From positions 1 to 17,325 of the forward strand of contig JACCQX010000164.1 in the NCBI GenBank assembly GCA_013813905.1: a stretch of DNA of 17,325 nt, read 5' to 3'. The notes under the pieces are model-generated. The model was given only the letters and a program-made list of their open reading frames with translations. It searched no databases and had not been told where the DNA came from. The translations under genes and the position numbers were made by a program. This stretch comes from Chloroflexota bacterium (GTDB lineage: Bacteria > Chloroflexota > Limnocylindria > Limnocylindrales > CSP1-4). Shown here in pieces: positions 7,801 through 14,287 of the stretch (positions are counted from its first letter, which is position 1; each line of letters begins with the position of its first letter).

Positions 7801-8544
7801 ATCGCGCGCAAGCGGCTCCAGGCAATCTTCAACGCCTCGGAGCTGGGTGCCGGCTTCCAGATCGCTCTCTCCGACCTGGAGATCCGCGGCGCCGGCAACA
7901 TCCTGGGTGGCGAGCAGCACGGCCACATGGCGGCCGTGGGCTTCGACCTGTACAAGCGCATGCTCTCCGAGGCGGTGGAGGAGGAGAAGGCCAGCTTCGA
8001 CGAGCGGCCAGCGGCCCACGCCCGGACCCAGACGGTCATCGACCTGCCGGTCGACGCCTACCTACCCGACGACTACGTGCCCGAGGAGCCCCAGAAGCTG
8101 GAGCTCTACCGCCGGCTGGGCCGCGTTGCCACTGAGTCCGAGCTGGGCGTGGTGCGCATCGAGCTGCTGGACCGCTTCGGTCCCGTGCCGCCACCGGTGG
8201 AGCGGCTGCTTGACGTGGCGCGGCTGCGCTTCACGGCGGAGGCGGCGGGCATCGCCTCGCTGTCCCGCGAGGACGGACAGCTCGTGCTGCGCTTCCCGCC
8301 GGACTGGTCACGTGGCGCGACGATGCGCGCCCTCGCGTCGGGCGGCCCGGCCGATCGTATCCCGGGCGTGGCGTCGGGCGGCGTGACGTTCGCCTCGAAT
8401 CAGGTGCGCGTGCGCCTGCCCCGCGATGCCGTGGCTGGCTGGGCCGCGACGCGCGCCGTCGTCGAGCGGCTCGCCCGACGGCTTCAGCCCGGTGCCCCTC
8501 GTCGCGCCGACCCGCAGCCCGTCGACCTCCAGCCCTCGGGCTAG
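4810..8544 (+). CDS. mfd: Transcription-repair coupling factor Mfd
   Basis: The 1244-residue protein carries all Mfd modules. The N-terminal UvrB-like part has a degenerate P-loop (PHGAKT) and [30 protein letters not shown]. The CarD-like RNA polymerase interaction domain lies around residues 545-620 ([15 protein letters not shown]). The RecG-like translocase has Walker A [10 protein letters not shown] (K707), DEEQ (802-805), [11 protein letters not shown] and [11 protein letters not shown] (968-978). A C-terminal TRCF domain follows. Mfd pushes stalled RNA polymerase off DNA lesions and recruits UvrA. The ATG start is set by the ATGA overlap with pth; the open frame further upstream belongs to pth shadow sequence. 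The protein is about 100 residues longer than E. coli Mfd, partly through a basic, low-complexity N-terminal extension of about 50 residues. The stop lies in a CTAG shared with the opposing gene. Confidence 0.97.
   Translation: [1244 protein letters not shown]
8439..8477 (+). repeat. 39-bp direct repeat, copy 1 (inside mfd 3' end)
   Basis: Copy 1 encodes the mfd segment [12 protein letters not shown]. It matches 9448-9486 at 35 of 39 positions without gaps. Two of the four differences are third-position synonymous changes and two change the residue. The two copies bracket the sulfotransferase gene. Confidence 0.55.
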
Positions 8545-9362
8545 AGGTGCCCGAAGTCGGGCCACAGGGTCAGGTCCAGGTCCGGCACGATGTCCTTCAG
8601 GCGGGCGACATCCGCCTGGTATCCGTCCACCAGTCGCCTGTGCTGCTCCGGATCGAGGTCGGTCTTGCCCACGGTCGTGGTGTTGACCGGCAGCCTCATG
8701 ACCTCCGGCTCCGGAAGCCACTGGGGCAGACCGAGGAACGACAGTGTCCGTCCGTACTGATCGGCGGGCTCAGACAGGCAACGCTCGAACTGGAGCACGA
8801 GCAGCCGGTCTCGCCCGAAACGCCCAATCAGGCGCTCCAGTTGACGAGCGTAGAGGCCGCGCTCCACGGCCTCGCTCTCCCCACGCTCGTCCTCCGGCGG
8901 CCGGCCCGTCCGGCGACGCGTGACGTACCACTGCGACAGGCCGGAGCGGTAGCGCTCCACGGGATCGCGCAGGATGGCGACGAGGCGAGCCTCGGGAGCG
9001 GCACGTTGGATGGCCTCTGCCACGGAGGGGATGGCCATGTAGCGCGGCGTCCACTCGCCGGCCAGGAGGCCCGGCGGGCGAGGGAAGTGGCGGTGGTACT
9101 CGGCGACATCGTCATCGTTCATCGGCCGGTGCTGGAATCGCGACAGGAAGTGAAGCTCCTTTGCGTGCGCGCTGCCCTCCACGCCCGGGTGTGCCGCAAG
9201 GAGAGCCCACCACCAGCTGGTGCCGGACTTCTGAGTGCCGACCCCGATGAAGTCGGGCGGTCCCGTGCGCCATCCAGGCGGGCACTCGGGAGGAGGGATC
9301 TCGCGGTGCAACGGGGGGCGCTCAGGCATCGGTGAACGGACTCGGCGGAACAGGGGCGACAT
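8541..9362 (-). CDS. PAPS-dependent sulfotransferase
   Basis: This is a sulfotransferase-fold protein that would move a sulfo group from PAPS to an unknown acceptor. The 5'-phosphosulfate loop is GTQKSGTSWWWALLAAHP (residues 42-59), followed by KELHFL. The 3'-phosphate site is RDPVERYRSGLSQW, with R132 and S140 in the canonical places. The length (273) is normal for compact bacterial members. ATG 9362 gives the longest frame. ATG 9329 (residue 12) would leave room for a leader if the -10-like box at 9371-9376 is used, and is a serious alternative. The acceptor cannot be read from sequence. It is the lone minus-strand gene between mfd and the XdhC-like gene and may be an acquisition. Confidence 0.88.
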   Translation of the reverse strand: MSPLFRRVRSPMPERPPLHREIPPPECPPGWRTGPPDFIGVGTQKSGTSWWWALLAAHPGVEGSAHAKELHFLSRFQHRPMNDDDVAEYHRHFPRPPGLLAGEWTPRYMAIPSVAEAIQRAAPEARLVAILRDPVERYRSGLSQWYVTRRRTGRPPEDERGESEAVERGLYARQLERLIGRFGRDRLLVLQFERCLSEPADQYGRTLSFLGLPQWLPEPEVMRLPVNTTTVGKTDLDPEQHRRLVDGYQADVARLKDIVPDLDLTLWPDFGHL

Positions 9363-9366
9363 GTGG

Positions 9367-9419
9367 CGAGCTTATCGCGGGCCCGGGAAGCGCACCGGGG
9401 GAAGGCGATAATGAGCTCG
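9367..9419. promoter_or_regulatory. Divergent inverted repeat with outward -10-like boxes
   Basis: CGAGCTTATCGC (9367-9378) is the inverted counterpart of GCGATAATGAGCTCG (9405-9419), apart from a three-base insertion in the second arm. Read outward, each arm gives GCGATAA...AGCTCG. Each therefore carries a -10-like box: GATAAT at 9407-9412 toward xdhC and GATAAG at 9376-9371 toward the sulfotransferase. It sits in the divergent spacer, as expected for paired promoters or a two-fold operator. I see no clear -35 elements. Confidence 0.4.
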
Positions 9420-9424
9420 TGCTG

Positions 9425-9505
9425 ATGTGTCAGTCCCTGCTCTCGGCCTGGGCTGCGACGCGCGCCGCCGTCAAGCGGCTGGCCCGGGCCCCTGCCCGCC
9501 CATGA
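9425..9505 (+). CDS. 26-codon mini-ORF coupled to xdhC
   Basis: ATG 9425 opens a frame of 26 codons, MCQSLLSAWAATRAAVK and a basic tail ending PARP. It stops at TGA 9503-9505, overlapping the xdhC ATG (9502) as ATGA. Its middle resembles residues of the mfd C-terminus (the 39-bp repeat). It could be a leader peptide giving translational coupling, or a meaningless remnant. No strong RBS precedes it. Confidence 0.25.
   Translation: MCQSLLSAWAATRAAVKRLARAPARP
9448..9486 (+). repeat. 39-bp direct repeat, copy 2 (before xdhC)
   Basis: Copy 2 lies just upstream of the XdhC-family gene. In the frame of the small ORF 9425-9505 it reads WAATRAAVKRLA, the same frame and nearly the same peptide as in mfd. 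This suggests a duplicated mfd 3' fragment rather than unrelated DNA. Confidence 0.55.
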
Positions 9506-10563
9506 TCGAGGTGCTGGACGCCCTGGAGCGCTGGCGCCGCGAAGGGGTGCCGGTCGGGCGGGCGGTGCTGGTCCGTGCCTCCGGCTCCGCGCCGCGACCG
9601 GAGGGAGCGGTCCTGATCGCTACCGCGGACGGTCGGGTCGCCGGCTCCGTGAGCGGCGGCTGCGTGGAGGCTGCCGTGGTGGTGGACATCGACGAGGTGC
9701 GCCGCAGCGGCCGGGCACGCGTCACCGAATACGGCTTCAGCGACGCGACGGCGCGCGATGCCGGACTGGCCTGTGGCGGCCGGATCGAGGTGCTGGTGGA
9801 GCCCCACGTGCGACCGGAGATCTTGTCAGCGGCCACTGCGCGCGGCCGAGCGGTGGTCACGGCACTGCCCGCCGAGGACGCGCTGGGTCCGGCCGGCGTG
9901 GTCGTGTCGGAGGACGGCAGTGTGGAAGGCTCCACGGGGGATGCCGCGGTGGACCGGGCGCTGGTCGGGGCAGCGCAGGAGGCGCTCGAGGTCGGTCGGT
10001 CCGGGCTCGTCGAGGTGGGCAGCCGCTCGTACTTCGTGGAGGTCTTCGCCAACCGACCGCGGCTGGTCATCGTGGGCGCCGTGCAGGTCGCCATCCCGCT
10101 GGTGTCCCTGGCAGGCATCCTGGGCTACGAGACGATCGTCATCGACGGGCGTTCGGCCTTCGCGACCCCAGAGCGCTTCCCAGGTGTTGACCGCCTCATC
10201 GTCGGCTGGCCGGACGACGTGGCCGGGCAGATCGCGCTGGGACCGGCGGACTCGGTAGCCGTGCTGAGCCACGACCCCAAGTTCGACGAGCCGGCCATCG
10301 TGGAGGCGCTGCGGTGCGGCTGTCGCTACGTGGGCGCCATCGGCAGCCGCCGCACGCAGGCCGATCGGCGGACGCGGCTGCATGCAGCAGGTCTCACCGA
10401 CGCAGACCTCGAGCGGCTGCGCGGCCCCATCGGACTCGACCTGGGCGGCCGGGACGCGGCGGAGATGGCGCTGGCCATCATGGCCGAGGTGATCGCGGCG
10501 CGGTTCGGTGGATCGGGCGCGCCCATGCGCGATGCGGTGACCCTTCAGGCGTCCAGGCGGTAG
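9502..10563 (+). CDS. xdhC: XdhC/CoxI family protein
   Basis: XdhC/CoxI proteins help mature molybdenum hydroxylases, such as xanthine and CO dehydrogenases, by handling or sulfurating the Mo cofactor. The 353-residue protein shows the N-terminal domain (RASGSAPRPEGAVLI, GSVSGGCVEAAVV, ACGGRIEVLVEP). The C-terminal Rossmann-like domain follows (PRLVIVGAVQVA, IDGRSAFATPERFP, YVGAIGSRRTQ, PIGLDLGGRDAAEMALAIMAEV). The usual GAGH-type loop reads GAVQVA. ATG 9502 is the start that begins the family-like sequence (MIEVLDALERW); the frame continues upstream to GTG 9427, but that part is low-complexity. No molybdenum hydroxylase gene lies in the window, so its client is unknown. Its 3' end overlaps the opposing hydrolase remnant by 19 bases. 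Confidence 0.9.
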   Translation: MIEVLDALERWRREGVPVGRAVLVRASGSAPRPEGAVLIATADGRVAGSVSGGCVEAAVVVDIDEVRRSGRARVTEYGFSDATARDAGLACGGRIEVLVEPHVRPEILSAATARGRAVVTALPAEDALGPAGVVVSEDGSVEGSTGDAAVDRALVGAAQEALEVGRSGLVEVGSRSYFVEVFANRPRLVIVGAVQVAIPLVSLAGILGYETIVIDGRSAFATPERFPGVDRLIVGWPDDVAGQIALGPADSVAVLSHDPKFDEPAIVEALRCGCRYVGAIGSRRTQADRRTRLHAAGLTDADLERLRGPIGLDLGGRDAAEMALAIMAEVIAARFGGSGAPMRDAVTLQASRR

Positions 10564-11396
10564 CTCTCGCCGCGCCGCAGGTAGCGCACGCGGTCGGTCA
10601 GACCGGCCGCCTCGACGGCCGCCTGGAAGTCGGATAGTGGCGACTTGAAGACGTCGTAGTCGTCGTAGTGGATGGGCATGGCCACTCTGGGCTCGACGGT
10701 GCGCAGGAGCTCCACGCCCTGCTTGTCGTCCATCGTGACCAGCATCCCCAGCACGCGGCCGCCACCGAGGTGCAGCATGGCCAGGTCGATGCCCGGGAAG
10801 CGCCGGGGAATCTCCTTCAGATCGTCGATCACCAGCGTGTCGCCCGTGATGTAGAGCCGCTTGCCGCTGTCGGCCGTCCCAGTTCCGAACTCCAGGATGG
10901 TGCCGATCACATCGGGCAACGCGACCGAGACGACCGGCGGCCCGTGGCGGCCGGGCGTGGCCGTGATGCGCAAGCGGGCATCACCCTTCTCGACGGACAG
11001 CTCGTCCCACCGCTCCAGAGGATGCACGTTCGTGAAGCCACGCTCGGTGAGCGCCTTGGCTGCCTCACCCGTGGTCACGATGGGCAGTGACTTGTCCAAC
11101 TCGCGCTCTGCCACCTGGTCGAAGTGGTCGCCGTGCAAGTGGGACAGGATGATGAGGTCGATTGGTGGCAGGTCGCCGATGTCCATGGCCGGATCGGTCA
11201 GCCGGGTGGCGGTCATGCCCTAGCCGATGTCCGCCTTCTCATCCCTGTGCACGAAGTTGGGGTCGGTCAGGACGGTAAGCCCGGCGTATCGGATCAGCAG
11301 GGTCGCCGTGCCGATGAACATGACCGACCCGCCGGGGTCGGAGGAGCCGTTCGACGGCAGTACGATCTTGTCCCTGCGGTTCGACGTGTCATTCAC
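10545..11396 (-). pseudogene. MBL-fold metal-dependent hydrolase, split by in-frame TAG
   Basis: The same minus-strand frame carries both halves of one metallo-beta-lactamase-fold hydrolase. The N-terminal half reads VMFIGTATLLIRYAGLTVLTDPNF, then HRDEKADIG. TAG follows at 11222-11220, then GMTATRLTDPA and the metal motif SHLHGDHFD. Further fold elements are TPGRHGPP, ITGDTLV, AMLHLGGG and PIHYDD. In relatives I recall, the interrupted spot reads LGYGL, so TAG most simply replaces a Tyr codon by one substitution. GTG 11396 (GGGAG upstream) is the likely start; ATG 11438 is also open. The downstream half could restart at ATG 11216 but lacks the first strands. TAG serves as an ordinary stop elsewhere here, so recoding is unlikely. 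It is a recent pseudogene, a sequencing error, or weak readthrough. Confidence 0.82.
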
Positions 11397-11539
11397 ATGG
11401 GCACTCTCCCGGACGTCACGACACGTCGCGCCTGCCACGGGACCGGCGAACGTGTCCGGTTCGTTGCAGCGGCCGTCGGCCTCGGTCAGCCTTGCCAGTC
11501 GAGTCAGCCGCTCTCCGGTGAGCCGCGCTGGCCGTGCGC

Positions 11540-11545
11540 TAGACT
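11540..11545 (+). promoter_or_regulatory. Possible -10 box for the apt operon
   Basis: TAGACT lies 51 bases before the GTG of apt, in the 200-nt divergent spacer 11397-11596. It resembles a sigma-A -10 element. No good -35 hexamer is seen 16-18 bases upstream, so this is a weak call. Nothing else stands out in the spacer. Confidence 0.25.
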
Positions 11546-11596
11546 GGCGCCCTTCGGCTGCCCAAGCCGTCCCTACCCCAGAGGGAAGCCAGTTCC

Positions 11597-12118
11597 GTGT
11601 CTGTTGAGACCCTGCGCGAACGGATCCGAGAGATCCCCGACTTCCCCAAGCCGGGCATCCTCTTCTACGACATCACCACCCTGCTGAAGGACGCCGACGC
11701 CTTCAAGGAGGCCATCGACCTACTGACCGAGCCGTTCCGGGACACGCCGGTGGACGTGGTCGTGGGCATGGAGTCACGCGGCTTCATCTTCAGCGCACCG
11801 ATGGCTTACCAGCTCGATGCGGGCTTCGTGCCGGTGCGCAAGCTGGGCAAGCTGCCCGCGGAGACCGTCAGCGTCGAGTACGCCCTGGAGTACGGCACGA
11901 ACACGCTGGAGATCCACAAGGACGCCATCGCGCCCGGGCAGAAGGTGCTCATCGTCGACGACCTGCTGGCCACCGCCGGCACCGTGCTGGGCACCATCGA
12001 GCTCGTCACGCAGCTGAAGGCGGAGGTGGTCGGCCTGGCGTTCCTGGTCGAGCTGCTCTTCCTGAAGGGCCGGGACCGCCTTCATGGCCACGAGATCCAC
12101 AGCGTCATCCAGTACTGA
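11597..12118 (+). CDS. apt: Adenine phosphoribosyltransferase
   Basis: Apt converts adenine and PRPP to AMP and pyrophosphate in purine salvage. The 173-residue length is standard. Family features are IPDFPKPGILFYDITTLL near the N-terminus, GMESRGFIFSAPMAY, the KLGKLP and VEYALEYGTNTLEIH blocks, and the PRPP-binding motif VLIVDDLLATAGT (residues 117-129). The GTG start has AGAGGGA about ten bases upstream. It opens a four-gene same-strand cluster whose last member, ahcY, generates adenosine, so adenine salvage is a sensible partner. Confidence 0.96.
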   Translation: MSVETLRERIREIPDFPKPGILFYDITTLLKDADAFKEAIDLLTEPFRDTPVDVVVGMESRGFIFSAPMAYQLDAGFVPVRKLGKLPAETVSVEYALEYGTNTLEIHKDAIAPGQKVLIVDDLLATAGTVLGTIELVTQLKAEVVGLAFLVELLFLKGRDRLHGHEIHSVIQY

Positions 12119-13418
12119 CCCGGTGGCTGCCGGACCCGGATCGGACGAGGTCGATCTGGGGCGCCGCAGCTTCTTCCGGCACTTCGGGCGGAGTGCACTG
12201 CTGACCGCGGGCCAGGTGGCCGGTGCCGCCGAGGCGGTCCGGCGCGGGACCTCAGACGTGGCCTCCGGTCTCTTCGATCCGAGTTCCGGCGGGAGTGAGC
12301 CAGCGCCCGACGCCGCGAGTTCGATCGCGGCCCGGTCCAGCGCCGCCTACCGCAGTCCCTACCGACTCGACGGCGACACGCTCTTCCTGCTCGACCAGCG
12401 CGGCCTGCCGGATCGGTTCGACTCCATGGCCTGTCACGACGGCCGCGAGGTCGCGCGTGCCATCCGACTGGGCGCCGTCCGTGGCGGAGCGACCCTGGGG
12501 CAGGTCGCGGCCTATGGCGTGGCCCTCAGCGCTCAGCGCCACCGCGAGCGCCGTCCGAGCGCGGTCCGCGGTGAGATCGGCGCCGACATGTCGAGTCTGC
12601 GCAGCGCCCGCCCCTCGGCGCATGCGTTGAGAGCGGCCCTGGATCGTCTTCGTGCGTGCCAGGCTGCGCTGCCGCCGGACGCCGATCCGGAGGTGCTCGC
12701 GCAAGCGCTGCGCGCTGAAGCGGATGCCATCGCCAGTGAAGCGATGCTCGATCATGCGGCGCTGGCCGGTCACGGCGCGGCCTGGCTGCCGAGATCCGCT
12801 GGACGGCCGCTCCAGCTGCTCCTTCACGGCGAGAGCGGTCCCATGGCCGGCGGCATGGTGGGCACGGGCATGGCCGTCATCCAGCGACTCGTCGCTGAGG
12901 GTCGCCCGGTCCACGCCTGGGTGACGGAAGGACGCCCCACCGGTGAGGGTGCCCGGATCACGACCTGGGAGCTGCGGCACGCGGGCGTGCCCCATACGGT
13001 CCTGCCTGATGCGGCCGTGGGTTGGCTGCTCCAGCACCAGCCGCCGGACGCCGTGCTGCTCAGCGCGGAGTGGCTCTCCGCCAACGGGGACGCCGCCGTC
13101 TTCGCGGGTGGCGGTGCCATCGCGGCGCTGGCCGCGAGCCGCTCAGTGCGCCAGGTGCCAGTGCTGCTGTGCGCGCCGGCCGCCTCGTTCGATGGCGCGA
13201 CGCCGAGCGGAGCCGCCATCCCCGACGACCTGCGCACGGGTCGGGAGGCCGGTTCGCTGATCCATCCCGGCACGCCGCCGGGAACGCACGTGCTCACGCC
13301 GGCCGTGGACGTGGTGCTGGCGGAGCACGTGGCGGCGGTCGCCACGGCGGCGGGCGTGGTGAGGCCTCCCTTCGACGCGTCCCTGTCCCTCGCCATGACT
13401 GCCCCGGTCGCCGGCTGA
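12084..13418 (+). CDS. MtnA/eIF2B-like protein with altered active site and Tat-like N-terminus
   Basis: From about residue 90 the 444-residue protein follows the MtnA/eIF2B fold. It shows LFLLDQRGLPDRFDSM, AIRLGAVRGGATLGQVAAYGVAL, then GTGMAVIQRL, WVTEGRPTGEGARITTWEL and SANGDAAVFAGGGAIAALA. MtnA isomerises methylthioribose-1-phosphate in methionine salvage, using a Cys in a THCN-type motif and an Asp in GADRI. Here these read LLHGESG (Gly249 at the Cys place) and SAEWL (Glu329 at the Asp place), so canonical catalysis is doubtful. Residues 25-50 (LGRRSFFRHFGRSALLTAG) look like a twin-arginine signal or hydrophobic anchor, unexpected for a cytosolic enzyme. ATG 12084 overlaps apt by 35 bases with GGGA upstream; GTG 12123 is an alternative. 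It may be a repurposed sugar-phosphate isomerase or a non-enzymatic regulator. Confidence 0.75.
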   Translation: MATRSTASSSTDPVAAGPGSDEVDLGRRSFFRHFGRSALLTAGQVAGAAEAVRRGTSDVASGLFDPSSGGSEPAPDAASSIAARSSAAYRSPYRLDGDTLFLLDQRGLPDRFDSMACHDGREVARAIRLGAVRGGATLGQVAAYGVALSAQRHRERRPSAVRGEIGADMSSLRSARPSAHALRAALDRLRACQAALPPDADPEVLAQALRAEADAIASEAMLDHAALAGHGAAWLPRSAGRPLQLLLHGESGPMAGGMVGTGMAVIQRLVAEGRPVHAWVTEGRPTGEGARITTWELRHAGVPHTVLPDAAVGWLLQHQPPDAVLLSAEWLSANGDAAVFAGGGAIAALAASRSVRQVPVLLCAPAASFDGATPSGAAIPDDLRTGREAGSLIHPGTPPGTHVLTPAVDVVLAEHVAAVATAAGVVRPPFDASLSLAMTAPVAG

Positions 13419-14287
13419 TGGCGGCCATCACGCGCACCGGTGCGGCCAACAGCCAGACCCTGGAGGTGCGCGCCACGCGCGACCGCGAGTCGCTGCGCGG
13501 GTTCCTGGAGCAGGACCGGCTCTTCGCCGCCTACGCCATCTGCGACCTCGAGGAGCGCGAGTTCCCACGTACGCGCTGGGGCATCGCCATGGACCGCGGT
13601 CAGGTCGTGGCGGTCGTGCTGGAGTACTCCGGTCTCTCACCCCAGCCGCTGTTCGTGATGGGCGACGATGAGGGCGTGGCGGCCATCCTGGAGGATGTCA
13701 TCCATCCGCGAACGGCCTATCTCGCCGCCCTGACCCATTCCCTGCCGGCGGTGGAGCGGGTCTACCGGATGGAAGCTGGGCCGCCCATGGTCCGCATGTG
13801 GGTCGATCGAGCCAAATTCCTGCCTGTCCCGCAGATCGCCACGCGCCTGATGCCGGCAGAGATCGGCGACCTCAACCGGCTGTACGACCTGGGCTTCTCG
13901 GCCTGGTTACCGGCCGACGCCATCCGCCACGGCGTCTACTACGGCGTCCGCGTGGAGGGCCGGCTGGTGGCGGCCGCGGGAACGCACGTCATCGGCCGGG
14001 ACGCTCGTCTGGGCGTGGTGGGTAACGTGATGACGCACCGCGAGCATCGCAGCCAGGGTTTCGCGAAGCTGACCACGGGCGCCGTCACCGCCGAGCTGCT
14101 GCGCACCTGCGATCAGGTGGTGCTCAACGTCCGTTCCGACAACCCGCCCGCGCTGGCTGCGTACCGAGCGTTGGGCTATCAGGAGCACGTCCGCTTCGAG
14201 GAGCGCATCGTGCACCGTCGCGGCGCGCTGTGGGATAGCATCACCCTGCCATTCCGGCGTTGGTTCCCCCATAGCAAGGAGTCCTGA
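13418..14287 (+). CDS. GNAT family N-acetyltransferase
   Basis: This 289-residue protein has a poorly conserved N-terminal half and a C-terminal GNAT domain. The acetyl-CoA-binding motif A region is GVVGNVMTHREHRSQGFAKLTTGAV, whose R/Q-x-x-G/A type loop reads HRSQGFAK. Motif B-like sequence follows as LNVRSDNPPALAAYRALGYQ. The two-part layout resembles FR47- or DUF4081-type acetyltransferases. It would acetylate an amine on an unknown substrate. ATG 13418 overlaps the stop of the MtnA-like gene by one base (TGATG), and the stop is immediately followed by the ahcY start, so it is co-translated with both. Its role in the cluster is unknown. Confidence 0.82.
   Translation: MAAITRTGAANSQTLEVRATRDRESLRGFLEQDRLFAAYAICDLEEREFPRTRWGIAMDRGQVVAVVLEYSGLSPQPLFVMGDDEGVAAILEDVIHPRTAYLAALTHSLPAVERVYRMEAGPPMVRMWVDRAKFLPVPQIATRLMPAEIGDLNRLYDLGFSAWLPADAIRHGVYYGVRVEGRLVAAAGTHVIGRDARLGVVGNVMTHREHRSQGFAKLTTGAVTAELLRTCDQVVLNVRSDNPPALAAYRALGYQEHVRFEERIVHRRGALWDSITLPFRRWFPHSKES

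Noticed and set aside
5668..8019. A 783-codon open frame on the minus strand opposite mfd
   Set aside because: It is the shadow of a GC-rich coding strand; it shows no domain resemblance, while mfd on the + strand has every family motif.
9427..9501. Upstream extension of the xdhC frame from GTG 9427
   Set aside because: The added residues are low-complexity, and the sequence there is the mfd-like repeat in a different frame; ATG 9502 fits the family start.
11220..11222. TAG read as an amino acid (stop recoding)
   Set aside because: TAG ends rpsU, mfd and other genes here at family-consistent places, so a code change is not supported.
13022..13417. Upstream extension of the acetyltransferase frame
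   Set aside because: It lies inside the MtnA-like gene in another frame with Arg/Gly-rich nonsense sequence; ATG 13418 fits the TGATG joint.
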